Of a stretch of DNA of 39,799 bases, positions 23,116 through 29,627 are shown piece after piece. Each line of letters opens with the position of its first letter. Within the stretch, counting starts at the first letter, position 1. This DNA comes from a virus: positions 1 through 39,799 of the IMG/VR virus record IMGVR_UViG_3300031787_000313; one strand, written 5' to 3'. The position numbers and the translations under genes were made by a program. The notes beneath the pieces were generated by a model. The model made no database searches. It saw only the letters and a program-made list of their open reading frames with translations, and was not told the DNA's origin.

Positions 23116-23284
23116 TGAGTACCTGCCTGTGCTTGTAGTGTTGCTTTTGCAGATATCTCAAATACTGAACGATGCCATCTGTTTTTGTGATTCCAAGATC
23201 GATACAAAGCTTTGAGTACATATCGTGCAAATCTGCTGGCACATCCAAGTTTAGTGATTTTTTGCCTAGTTTTTGTCTTGGCAT
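23069..23284 (-). CDS. Ribbon-helix-helix-like regulator
   Basis: This 71-residue protein overlaps the recombinase start. It has KSLNLDVPADLHDMYSKLC followed by GITKTDGIVQYLRYLQK, a strand followed by two helices as in small ribbon-helix-helix DNA-binding proteins, then a polar tail. It is translated just before the recombinase and may control it or help it at its site. Confidence 0.62.
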   Translation of the reverse strand: MPRQKLGKKSLNLDVPADLHDMYSKLCIDLGITKTDGIVQYLRYLQKQHYKHRQVLNDTSPPDFKLDAGKH

Positions 23285-23426
23285 CTATCGACCTCTCTAA
23301 AGTCTTTATCCTTTTTTCAATTCTTTTGAGAAGCATAGATGCTAGCAAGTCAGTGCGGCCCTCTGCTTTACGCTTCTCGTAAATCTCTCTCTCATTCTGC
23401 AATTGCAAATATAACAATTCTTGCAT
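23112..23426 (-). CDS. Possible small helical protein, 104 aa
   Basis: The frame opens at 23426. Its first 50 residues (MQELLYLQLQNEREIYEKRK, then LASMLLKRIEKRIKTLERS) look like a plausible coiled coil. The remaining half overlaps the better supported 71-residue gene at 23069-23284 in another frame and looks less protein-like. It may be a real gene with a long overlap, or the N-terminal part may once have been fused to the next gene and lost its frame. Low confidence. Confidence 0.35.
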   Translation of the reverse strand: MQELLYLQLQNEREIYEKRKAEGRTDLLASMLLKRIEKRIKTLERSIDAKTKTRQKITKLGCASRFARYVLKALYRSWNHKNRWHRSVFEISAKATLQAQAGTQ

Positions 23427-23431
23427 AATAT
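23403..23431 (+). promoter_or_regulatory. Predicted promoter of a short + strand RNA
   Basis: TTGCAA (23403-23408), 17-bp spacer, TAATAT (23426-23431). It overlaps the start of the opposite-strand gene and points to the terminator at 23502-23538. Confidence 0.45.
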
Positions 23432-23437
23432 ACCTAT

Positions 23438-23538
23438 GTAGATTTCATGGGCAAAGTATCTGATCCATACACGCCCAGAGTCTGGTTGTTTTCGTTTTCA
23501 TGAGGCTATCATCTTCACGGGTGTAGCCTCTTTTTTTT
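23438..23538 (+). ncRNA. Predicted small RNA of about 100 nt
   Basis: A promoter-like sequence at 23403-23431 and a strong terminator (GAGGCTA 23502-23508, loop of 15, TAGCCTC 23524-23530, then eight T's) bound a transcript of about 100 bases with no reading frame. The genes to its left all read the other way, so the terminator has no evident coding transcript to stop. It is divergent from the recombinase operon. Function unknown: regulatory RNA, antisense control of copy number, or a packaging element are options. Confidence 0.5.
23502..23538 (+). terminator. Strong intrinsic terminator
   Basis: Seven-base-pair stem GAGGCTA/TAGCCTC followed at once by eight T's. It lies 233 bp before the small terminase gene, and no + strand gene precedes it. 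The rest of the 344-bp gene-free stretch (23427-23770) shows only the small RNA candidate on its left and an AT-rich lead to the terminase gene. Confidence 0.85.
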
Positions 23539-23770
23539 GTCTTCTGCTCCAACCTGCTAAACACCTGTCAAAAGCTACTTGCTTCCCTGTGCATAAGTTG
23601 CGTTTAAACGGTGCAATGTACTTCACAAAACAGGTTGGTTTTGCATGCTTTTTATGTTATCTGTTTTCCGGTATTCCTGTATACATATATTCTGTTGGTT
23701 GCAATAAAATAACACTTAGAATAGAGTTTAGAGAGGGAGTAAAATAAAGACTTTACAATCAGGAGAAGAT

Positions 23771-24199
23771 ATGAAAGGCAAGAAACTCACGCTTAAAGAA
23801 AGACAGGCAAAGCTTGAAGAGGACAAAAACGAAAGAAAGAAAATATTCAAAGAGCTTTGCGACCATGTCAGAGCAGGGTATAGTTTGGATTGTTTTGGAC
23901 CACTCAGCGAAGTTAGCATTCGAAAGTACCTAAAAGTCTATCAAGAAGAATTCATTCAGGAGGAATTAGACGCAGCTCTACGCGAATCAAAGACGTATTG
24001 GGAGGGAATTGGTCGACGCCAAGCCAATGGAGAATGCCTAGGGAACTCTAGAAGCTGGTATTACAACATGGCAAATAGGTTCGGCTGGCGTGAAAAGATC
24101 GACATTGAAGCCGAACATAAGGGTCAGGTTTCAGTCAATGTCATTAGCTATGCATCTCAGAAGGCTTCAGAAGATGCTGAGGATGAGGAATATCCATAA
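23771..24199 (+). CDS. terS: Terminase small subunit
   Basis: This 142-residue protein starts after AGGAGA. A charged N-terminal helix (LKERQAKLEEDKNERKKI) is followed by a helix-turn-helix-like FKELCDHVRAGYSLDCFG and IRKYLKVYQEE, and by the family-typical GNSRSWYYNMANRFGWREK. Small terminases bind the packaging site on the concatemer and load it onto the large subunit. Unusually, the large subunit gene lies 5.6 kb downstream rather than next door. The noncoding region just after it (24200-24709) is a plausible packaging site. Confidence 0.8.
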   Translation: MKGKKLTLKERQAKLEEDKNERKKIFKELCDHVRAGYSLDCFGPLSEVSIRKYLKVYQEEFIQEELDAALRESKTYWEGIGRRQANGECLGNSRSWYYNMANRFGWREKIDIEAEHKGQVSVNVISYASQKASEDAEDEEYP

Positions 24200-24239
24200 T
24201 AGAGATTATGAATACTTCTTTTTGCTCTTAAAATGAACC

Positions 24240-24655
24240 TAAAATTCTGGAGCGCAAGGGGGGTTGCCCCCATGGAGGGTACACACTCTATATTCAGGAC
24301 CTCACAAAAAATTTTTCACAACTTGGAGCCTTTTTTGTTCATTCCAGGGCTCAATTTCTATGAACTAAAGCTTTAGAAGGGGGCAAAAAACGGGACATGT
24401 CCCCCAAATGTCCTGTCCCTGTCCCGTGTCCCTTCAGCTTTATGTAAAGTTTTTATTTGACTGTTCTGAAAAAATATTATAAACTGTGGAGGTTGGGTGG
24501 GGTGGTTGGTTTAGCTCCTCTTTTTCTTTGTCTTTCTCTTTTTGCTTCTTTTTCTCTTTCTATTTCTTTTTCTCTTTTCACTACACAAAAACCCCTCTTT
24601 TTGCGATATTTTTCAGAAATTTTCATAGGTGTTCATAATAATATATAGTCTACTT
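24240..24655. other. Structured noncoding region (candidate packaging site or origin)
   Basis: The 510 bp between terS and the repressor gene hold no credible gene. They contain a G-run/C-run hairpin (24258-24271), the palindrome CTAAAGCTTTAG (24365-24376), the palindrome GGGACATGTCCC (24392-24403), five TGTCC words in 34 bp (24398, 24409, 24414, 24420, 24427), a G-rich stretch with repeated GG/GGG/GGGG runs that could form a quadruplex (24488-24509), and a 65-base pyrimidine tract (24515-24579, 62 of 65 C or T). This density of ordered elements fits an origin of replication or a packaging signal; which one cannot be decided here. Confidence 0.6.
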
Positions 24656-24677
24656 GGTATACTTTAGTTGCTATACC
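24656..24677. promoter_or_regulatory. Inverted repeat upstream of the XRE gene, candidate operator
   Basis: GGTATA (24656-24661) and TATACC (24672-24677) form an interrupted palindrome with a 10-bp centre, 33 bp before the repressor-like gene start. Its size and placement fit autoregulation by a helix-turn-helix dimer. Confidence 0.5.
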
Positions 24678-24709
24678 TCTTATTTTTGTGCCTTAACTTA
24701 GGTGCAAGA

Positions 24710-24922
24710 ATGAGACGGGAAGTATTATTGAAGAAATTGGGTGAAATGATCAGATTAAAAAGGCGTACCCGAAATTTGACTCAAATGAAACTAGCCGAAC
24801 TCATCGGATGTTCTTTACAGGCGATTGGGAACATCGAAAGAGGATGCGCAAACGCTTCTGTAGTTATGATTTATAAGATAGCTGAAGCGCTCGAGATATC
24901 TGTAAAAGAGCTTCTTCCATAA
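24710..24922 (+). CDS. XRE-family transcriptional regulator (repressor candidate)
   Basis: The best start is the ATG at 24710; an earlier in-frame start at 24668 adds a hydrophobic stretch that looks untranslated. The 70-residue product is a minimal helix-turn-helix domain: LGEMIRLKRRTRNLTQMKLAELIGCS, recognition helix LQAIGNIERG, then VVMIYKIAEALEISVKELL. There is no C-terminal peptidase domain of the CI/LexA type. Likely a repressor controlling the early/lysogeny region; the nearby inverted repeat is a probable binding site. Confidence 0.85.
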   Translation: MRREVLLKKLGEMIRLKRRTRNLTQMKLAELIGCSLQAIGNIERGCANASVVMIYKIAEALEISVKELLP

Positions 24923-25165
24923 GAGATTCTGGGTTAGCAAGAGTTTATTGAGGCTGATTGAGAATTAAGTATGTCCAATCTTTTTTTTTAATTTCACTAT
25001 TTATTTGTTTTATTTTAAATATCTGGTTATGAGTTGTTTAAAGATAAAATTACAATTCGGCTGACCAAGGAGAAAGTCGTTTTCAGTCAAGTAATATATT
25101 GAAAAACGCTTCTAAAAAACCTAATGCATAGTGCATAAGAAAATTAACACAAAGGAGAAGTACTT

Positions 25166-25564
25166 ATGAGTAGCTATGTTTCTGTAAGCGAAGCGGCTAA
25201 GATAAAAGATGTAACAAGGCAAGCGATCTACTTGGCCATAAGGTTAAAGAGATTGCGTGCTTACCGCATAGATGATCAATGGAGAATTTTTCGAGCGGAT
25301 TTAGAGGCGTATGATGCAAATAGGTATAGTCGACTGCTCCATAGCGATTTTAAAGATGGCCCTATTTTCGATGAAAGTAAAGGGATTATTTCTGTTGAGA
25401 AAGCAGCTCAAATGGTAAATGTTCCGATCCAAAAGATCTATTACGCATGTCGTACAGGGCTTCTTAAGGCGACCCGTAAAAGATCATCTTGGGTGATCAA
25501 TGTGGAGGACTTGCTGCGTTACGAAATCGATTATTTAAAAAAAGGAATTCGCAAGGGAGCATAG
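25166..25564 (+). CDS. Tandem excisionase-like (HTH_17-type) DNA-binding protein
   Basis: This 132-residue protein follows AAGGAGAAG and contains two copies of the excisionase-type winged helix-turn-helix. The first is VSVSEAAKIKDVTRQAIYLA, with RIDDQWRIFRADLEAY as its wing. The second is SVEKAAQMVNVPIQKIYYAC, with RKRSSWVINVEDLLRY. Double domains of this kind are seen in developmental regulators of chlamydiae and in phage excision or repression proteins. It may act with the recombinase or control partition and lysogeny. The target is unknown; the preceding 240-bp gene-free stretch (24923-25165) is AT-rich and may hold its sites. Confidence 0.75.
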   Translation: MSSYVSVSEAAKIKDVTRQAIYLAIRLKRLRAYRIDDQWRIFRADLEAYDANRYSRLLHSDFKDGPIFDESKGIISVEKAAQMVNVPIQKIYYACRTGLLKATRKRSSWVINVEDLLRYEIDYLKKGIRKGA

Positions 25565-25703
25565 TTTTCCTCCCAAAATCATGCTTTAATTAAAAATAAA
25601 ACTTGTCATATATCCAGTTTTTTAGCATTGTGGGACTTGAACGGATTTAAGGGGATAAAACTTCTATATCCGGAGTAGGTTTTCATTGTGTTTAAGGAAC
25701 TTT

Positions 25704-25973
25704 ATGAATTTCGAATATGACATCCCAAAAGAAGATCTAGCTAATCGAGACATCCTGCTAAAGATGTCGAAAGCTATTGAAAATTTCATCCTTTCCCTTA
25801 GCAATTCTGCTAGAAGCTCTCTCAGAATCGATATCGAAAATCTAAGAGTTTCATTTGAATCTCTGAACAACGCTTGGCTCAAAGTCCAACGAGATAAAAT
25901 CCTGGACTATTGGTTCCGAACCTCAACGAAAAAAATATCGAGAGCCAAACAAAATGACATTAAATTTTACTAA
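25704..25973 (+). CDS. Small helical protein, 89 aa
   Basis: ATG at 25704 follows AAGGA; an alternative start lies 18 bp upstream. The product is highly charged and helical (DILLKMSKAIENFILSL, then RIDIENLRVSFESLNNAWLK). It ends inside the next gene. Function unknown; it is the first of a string of tiny overlapping early genes. Confidence 0.6.
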   Translation: MNFEYDIPKEDLANRDILLKMSKAIENFILSLSNSARSSLRIDIENLRVSFESLNNAWLKVQRDKILDYWFRTSTKKISRAKQNDIKFY

Positions 25974-26124
25974 TGTAAAAGAATCGAAAAATCACGTTGA
26001 AGCTGTTCTTTACGAGGATTTAGGGCCATCCAAAGAGATAAACCGAGGTTTGGTGAGAGACATTTTAGAACGAAATAAACGCATCAGGGAGCTCTTGTGT
26101 GAAACAGATATTAGTGAAGTTTAA
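25954..26124 (+). CDS. Small protein, 56 aa
   Basis: The frame from ATG 25954 to TAA 26124 overlaps both neighbours (20 bp with the previous gene, 26 bp with the next). It reads MTLNFTNVKESKNHVEAVLY, then an acidic part and a basic helix (VRDILERNKRIRELL). Coding character and tight overlaps argue for a real gene. No family recognised. Confidence 0.6.
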   Translation: MTLNFTNVKESKNHVEAVLYEDLGPSKEINRGLVRDILERNKRIRELLCETDISEV

Positions 26125-26305
26125 AGGCGGCGAAAAGGTCATTTTTGACGTGAACACTCGAGAGGCTTTCGATATGTTGGCAAGAACTCTCGGAGGTATT
26201 TGGAATCGTTGGATCTATATTGGGCCTAATGCAGTCGTGAAGAAGTCTGAAGTTGAAGGAATTTACTTTTTTACGGAGGGACATGCCAAGAGTGCCGAGA
26301 ACTAA
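26099..26305 (+). CDS. Small protein, 68 aa
   Basis: GTG start at 26099 with AGGGAG upstream. A short mixed alpha/beta protein (KQILVKFKGGEKVIFDV, then WNRWIYIGPNAVV). It overlaps both neighbours. Function unknown. Confidence 0.6.
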   Translation: MKQILVKFKGGEKVIFDVNTREAFDMLARTLGGIWNRWIYIGPNAVVKKSEVEGIYFFTEGHAKSAEN

Positions 26306-26459
26306 TTATCAATTGAGTGACACTTACCCTTGGTATTGTGGAAGAGAAGAATTCGTTTGGGAAGACGATGAATTCGAGGATCGAAAGTGGGGAAAAATTG
26401 AAGAGAGAAGAGAAAAATTCAAAGAAAAAGGAAAAAGGAACGTCTCTAGAAGCGATTAA
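26283..26459 (+). CDS. Small charged protein, 58 aa
   Basis: ATG at 26283 has an ACGGAGGG ribosome site inside the previous gene. The product has an aromatic start (YPWYCGREEF) and a run of Glu/Lys/Arg at the end. It overlaps the previous gene by 23 bp. Function unknown. Confidence 0.5.
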   Translation: MPRVPRTNYQLSDTYPWYCGREEFVWEDDEFEDRKWGKIEERREKFKEKGKRNVSRSD

Positions 26460-26469
26460 AGAAGAAAAA

Positions 26470-26682
26470 ATGACCTTAACTGAGATTAATGAGGTTGTTA
26501 AACGATATTTGCTTAGAGGTTGGAGAAAGGCTGAAGGGGCATTTACTCTGGGATTTGTCTCTCCTTGTGGTGAACATTTCAATTGTTATGACATAGAAAC
26601 GGGAAAACTATACTCTTACAACTCATTTTCAGCTTTAGAGATATGTCAGCGAGCTTCTGATGTGAAAAAAGGAGAGAAATAG
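26470..26682 (+). CDS. Small protein, 70 aa
   Basis: The best start is ATG 26470 (preceded by AAAGAAG); a longer frame from 26317 would run antiparallel in coding sense through the previous gene and looks low-complexity. The product begins MTLTEINEVVKRYLLRGWRK and has a Cys/Gly/His-containing middle (FVSPCGEHFNCYD). Function unknown. Confidence 0.55.
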   Translation: MTLTEINEVVKRYLLRGWRKAEGAFTLGFVSPCGEHFNCYDIETGKLYSYNSFSALEICQRASDVKKGEK

Positions 26683-26683
26683 A

Positions 26684-26851
26684 ATGGTAATTTTTTTTAT
26701 CGCATTTAGCATGCTCTTAACTCTAAAAGTGACGGGATTATTTTCGATTTCTTGGTCGTGGGTGTTTTTCCCTTTAACAACTTTAGCCTTCTATTTCCTC
26801 TTAATGGTGACTTACGTTGTGGTTTATTCATTCTTTTTTCGGAAAAATTAG
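26684..26851 (+). CDS. Small two-helix membrane protein, 55 aa
   Basis: The ATG at 26684 has a GGAGAG ribosome site. The product has two membrane helices (about VIFFIAFSMLLTLKVTG and WVFFPLTTLAFYFLLMVTYV) separated by a short polar turn, ending in RKN. Size and topology fit a small holin-like or membrane accessory protein, but the position in the early region, not the late operon, leaves function open. Confidence 0.65.
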   Translation: MVIFFIAFSMLLTLKVTGLFSISWSWVFFPLTTLAFYFLLMVTYVVVYSFFFRKN

Positions 26852-26866
26852 ACGTGAAAAATGCAC

Positions 26867-26968
26867 TTGACTAAAACGCAAATTAAACGTACCTTAAGCG
26901 CATAAAAAACACATTTTCGACGCATTTAGTGCGCATTAAATGTGTTTTTAAAACGCAAAAGAAACGTA
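26867..26968 (+). promoter_or_regulatory. Partition-site/operator region upstream of parA
   Basis: TTGACT (26867-26872) and TACCTT (26890-26895) with 17 bp between form a likely promoter. Two AAACGCA-N4-AAACGTA units (26874-26891 and 26951-26968) flank a perfect 12-bp inverted repeat, AAAAACACATTT (26905-26916) with AAATGTGTTTTT (26938-26949). The second unit runs into the parA ribosome site. This is what a centromere and autoregulatory operator of a type Ib partition system looks like. Confidence 0.7.
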
Positions 26969-26978
26969 GGAGTAATAT

Positions 26979-27635
26979 ATGATCGTTGTAGTCGGAGGAA
27001 TCAAAGGTGGCAGTGGTAAGACAACAATAGCCACCAATTTAGCTGTAATGAGAGCAGAATCTGGAAGTAAAGTTTTGTTGGTTGATGCAGATGAGCAGAA
27101 ATCAGCAAGTGATTGGGCGCAACAAAGAGAAGATGAAGGAGTCGATACTTCTTGGGTAACGGTAGAGTTGTCTGGAAAGGCGGTAAATGCTCAGTTGCAG
27201 AAGATGGGCGCCGATTATGATTATGTAATTATCGATGTTGGGGGAAGAGACACTACAAGCCAAAGATCTGCATTAGTGATAGCAGATGTTTTTGTGATTC
27301 CTTTCAAGCCGAGATCGTTGGACATTTGGACAATTGGGCCACTAAAAAAGATGATTGCAGAGATAAAAGCGGTAAATCCGAATTTGATCTGTTTAGCAGT
27401 AATCAATCAAGCGGATTCTAGAGGAGAAGATAACGAAGCTGCAATCGAAGTGTTAAAAGAGTGTCCCGATATTGAGTGCGCTCCGGTGTGTATTGGGCAA
27501 AGAAAGGCGTTTAGCAATGCTGCAGCTGATGGCCTGGGGGTTGTCGAATTAAAGGTACAAGACAAGAAGGCTACTCAAGAGATGAAAGCTTTGTATGAAT
27601 GTATATTTTCAACGTGTTTAGAACGCATTCAATAA
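26979..27635 (+). CDS. parA: ParA-family partition ATPase (type Ib)
   Basis: This 218-residue protein starts after GTAGGAG. It begins with the deviant Walker A motif GIKGGSGKTT (signature Lys9, catalytic Lys14), has VLLVDADEQKSASDW (A' region) and YDYVIIDVGGRD (Walker B), and lacks the extra N-terminal DNA-binding domain of type Ia ParA. ParA proteins bind DNA non-specifically with ATP and move plasmid copies apart before division. It forms an operon with the ribbon-helix-helix protein at 27675, and is preceded and followed by shared repeats. Its presence is the main sign of a plasmid-like state. Confidence 0.93.
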   Translation: MIVVVGGIKGGSGKTTIATNLAVMRAESGSKVLLVDADEQKSASDWAQQREDEGVDTSWVTVELSGKAVNAQLQKMGADYDYVIIDVGGRDTTSQRSALVIADVFVIPFKPRSLDIWTIGPLKKMIAEIKAVNPNLICLAVINQADSRGEDNEAAIEVLKECPDIECAPVCIGQRKAFSNAAADGLGVVELKVQDKKATQEMKALYECIFSTCLERIQ

Positions 27636-27642
27636 ACACAAT

Positions 27643-27660
27643 AAACGCATTTAACACGTA
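27643..27660 (+). repeat. Third copy of the partition-site repeat, before the parB-like gene
   Basis: AAACGCA (27643-27649) and, 11 bp start to start, ACACGTA (27654-27660), followed by the GGAG ribosome site of the 27675 gene. It repeats the arrangement found twice upstream of parA and could let the same protein control both genes. Confidence 0.6.
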
Positions 27661-27674
27661 GGAGATGTACATTT

Positions 27675-27902
27675 ATGGCGCTAAAACCTCTAAAATCAAA
27701 AAATGAAGTTAATAAAGTGATCGAGAAAGGCGGACATGTGAAAGCTGACTTAGACAACCAAGACACTCACACAAATTTCAATCTTAGGATGCCGAAAAAC
27801 ATGTCTAGAGAGATAGATGAAGCACTAACTAAGACCGTGGGGATCTCTAAGACAGGTTGGATATTGCAAGCCATACAAGATAAATTAAAAAATACACTTT
27901 AA
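27675..27902 (+). CDS. Ribbon-helix-helix centromere-binding protein (ParG/ParB-like)
   Basis: This 75-residue protein lies 39 bp after parA. The N-terminal 35 residues are flexible and basic/acidic; the C-terminal part (THTNFNLRMPKNMSREIDEA, then GISKTGWILQAIQDKL) is a strand plus two helices of the ribbon-helix-helix kind. Small proteins of this design partner type Ib ParA: they bind the centromere repeats, stimulate ParA ATPase with the flexible N-terminus, and repress the operon. The identity as partner is inferred from position, size and fold. Confidence 0.8.
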   Translation: MALKPLKSKNEVNKVIEKGGHVKADLDNQDTHTNFNLRMPKNMSREIDEALTKTVGISKTGWILQAIQDKLKNTL

Positions 27903-27911
27903 CAGGTTGAT

Positions 27912-28070
27912 GTGTGCCCCTTAAGATGCTACTTAGATCCAAGTCTATTTTATGTTGTATTTGATAATGGCTACGATCCAACATTCTCTAGCTTGAGCGA
28001 CTTAATTATAGAAACATCCGAGGGGGCAATTGAAAAACTTCCAAACACTTCTAACTCATCGGAGGAGTAA
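27912..28070 (+). CDS. Small acidic protein, 52 aa
   Basis: A GTG at 27912 opens a frame with coding character (LDPSLFYVVFDNGYDPTF, then SDLIIETSEGAIEKLP) to TAA 28070. The end contains the ribosome site of the next gene. Ribosome site AACAGG is weak. Function unknown. Confidence 0.45.
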   Translation: MCPLRCYLDPSLFYVVFDNGYDPTFSSLSDLIIETSEGAIEKLPNTSNSSEE

Positions 28071-28071
28071 A

Positions 28072-28458
28072 ATGAAAAACGATGTAATTAATAGTCCTTC
28101 TCACTACATATCTCAAAACGGGATAGAAGCTATACAGGTGATAGAAGCATTCAATCTGAACTTCAACCTTGGAAATGTCATAAAATACGCTCTAAGGTCT
28201 GGAAAGAAAGAAAATGAACTACAAGACCTAAAGAAAGCTTTATGGTATTTGAAACGTGAAATCGAAAGCGTAGAAGCCCTCGAAAATCGGTTAAAAGGGC
28301 CAATCTATAAACCGGCATATAACCAAAATAGCGTCGTTCCAAATGGTAAAAAGCCCTCTTTAAGCAAGCTAAAATCATCTGATAGTAAAAAGGTTAAAGA
28401 AGAACAAAGAACGAGCCTTATCGAAACACTTAAAAAGAAAAGTCAGGGAATATGTTAA
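28072..28458 (+). CDS. DUF3310 (nucleotide kinase-like) phage protein
   Basis: The ATG at 28072 follows GGAGGAG. The 128-residue product begins NDVINSPSHYISQNGIEAIQ, then FNLGNVIKYALRSGKKENEL and DLKKALWYLKREIE, the conserved DUF3310 motif string found in many phages, often annotated as nucleotide-kinase-like although no kinase active site is visible. The tail is Lys/Ser-rich. It overlaps the GroES-like gene by 7 bp. Biochemical role not established. Confidence 0.8.
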   Translation: MKNDVINSPSHYISQNGIEAIQVIEAFNLNFNLGNVIKYALRSGKKENELQDLKKALWYLKREIESVEALENRLKGPIYKPAYNQNSVVPNGKKPSLSKLKSSDSKKVKEEQRTSLIETLKKKSQGIC

Positions 28459-28706
28459 GAGCACTCGGACGCAATCTACTTGTGAAGATTAAACCACAAG
28501 AGAAGAAAAGTAGTTTAATCCTAAATGTTACGATTAAAGATGAGCCTTTTGAAGTTGTCTTGGTCAATAAAGGCGGGGGAGTTGAACTTGAAGTTGAGCC
28601 TGGAGAAACACTGCTAATAGTTCCTTATGCTGGTTCCAAGATTAACAAAACAGATGAAGAACATTTGCTGGTTACAGAACGAGATATCTTAGGAGTTGTT
28701 GAGTAG
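28452..28706 (+). CDS. GroES-like co-chaperonin
   Basis: This 84-residue protein follows the Cpn10 order: MLRALGRNLLVKIKPQEKKS at the start, a central VVLVNKGG with LEVEPGETLLIVPYAGSKI, and the end DEEHLLVTERDILGVVE (GroES: LIMRESDILAIVE-like). It is slightly shorter than GroES (about 97), mostly in the mobile-loop region (residues 20-32), which contains SSLILN. A phage co-chaperonin replaces the host GroES so that GroEL can fold the large capsid protein, as T4 gp31 does. Fold assignment is by pattern and is fairly clear. Confidence 0.7.
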   Translation: MLRALGRNLLVKIKPQEKKSSLILNVTIKDEPFEVVLVNKGGGVELEVEPGETLLIVPYAGSKINKTDEEHLLVTERDILGVVE

Positions 28707-29008
28707 TGGCCAGGAAAAAGCACCTCGAGCAAGAAATCAACGAATTTCTAGAGTATTGGGATTGTGATCAGCTAACAGCATTTTTGCGAGATATTATACC
28801 TCTTTTTGAGCTTTATGATGTCGAAAATGAGGCTGATTGGGTTTCTGACGCTGTAGGAGAAGAAAACGAGCGGAACGTGCGTCTGATTCGTACTGTATAT
28901 CTTGTCTCTCGCATAGCTGAAACTCATGCGGGAAGATTGTGTAATATCAAAATTCACTTCAAAGATCTTTGGAAGAGAATGGAATTGCAAGCAGGTAAGA
29001 ATGGATAG
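28706..29008 (+). CDS. Small helical protein, 100 aa
   Basis: The GTG at 28706 overlaps the previous stop (TAGTG). The product is mostly helical and acidic (EINEFLEYWDCDQLTAFLRD, then VRLIRTVYLVSRIAETHAG). Function unknown. Its tight coupling to the GroES-like gene may hint at shared expression rather than shared role. Confidence 0.6.
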   Translation: MARKKHLEQEINEFLEYWDCDQLTAFLRDIIPLFELYDVENEADWVSDAVGEENERNVRLIRTVYLVSRIAETHAGRLCNIKIHFKDLWKRMELQAGKNG

Positions 29009-29035
29009 CTATTGTTGCAATTATCAAAAGGAAAA

Positions 29036-29254
29036 ATGGTTGTGCCTGACATTTCTATGTGCGTAGGGGGAGATTGCTCCATGAAGAAGGATTGCTATAG
29101 ATACAGGGCAATTCCTGACACAATACAGATGTTTTTTACAATTCCTCCTAAAGAAGGAAAGGTTTGTGAATATTTTAGGCAGATTGAGAAAGGACACAAA
29201 ATCCGCTGCATGGATGAGATAGAGAGTAAAAATGATGAGAAAAGAGAAGAATAG
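29036..29254 (+). CDS. Cysteine-rich small protein
   Basis: ATG at 29036 with AAAGGA upstream; a TTG at 29012 is an alternative. The 72-residue product has five Cys in a spaced pattern (CVGGDCSMKKDCYRY, then KVCEYF and IRCMDE), suggesting a metal-binding protein. It overlaps the next gene by 23 bp. Similar small cysteine-patterned proteins are common in phage early regions; function unknown. Confidence 0.55.
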   Translation: MVVPDISMCVGGDCSMKKDCYRYRAIPDTIQMFFTIPPKEGKVCEYFRQIEKGHKIRCMDEIESKNDEKREE

Positions 29255-29627
29255 GTTCACTGAATTAAGAGATTGCATAGAAAAATCTATAGAATATGCA
29301 TCCTCTAATCAAGCAGTGAGAAAATCTGCAGCATCATTTTTGACAAAATCTATTATAGAAACTCAAATTAAAATTTCCTTGGATATTTTAGAAAAAGTAG
29401 ATGCTCTACAGGATTTTAAGGACTTTTATTTAGAAAGACCCACAATGAATGTATTTGATGCGCTGAAAGAATTTGGAAAACTTTATCCAGATAAGTTCTA
29501 TGTAAGTGAAACACCACAAGAACGCCTCCTACAAATACATGGCGATTTAGTTTTTGTTCGCTTGATAGTGACACTGGTTAGGAACTATCCGGTGTATGTA
29601 GCCTGTTATCGCTACACTTCTCAATAG
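29232..29627 (+). CDS. Helical protein, 131 aa
   Basis: Start at ATG 29232 or 29235. The product is mainly amphipathic helix (FTELRDCIEKSIEYA, then FLTKSIIETQIKISLDILEK) with a C-terminal hydrophobic segment (LVFVRLIVTLVRNYPVYVACY). It is the last gene before the large terminase and is followed by a hairpin. Function unknown. Confidence 0.6.
   Translation: MMRKEKNRFTELRDCIEKSIEYASSNQAVRKSAASFLTKSIIETQIKISLDILEKVDALQDFKDFYLERPTMNVFDALKEFGKLYPDKFYVSETPQERLLQIHGDLVFVRLIVTLVRNYPVYVACYRYTSQ

Noticed and set aside
24457-24648. Open frame of 63 codons with hydrophobic product
   Set aside because: It lies in the pyrimidine tract, so its Phe/Ser/Leu make-up is a by-product of base composition; no ribosome site.
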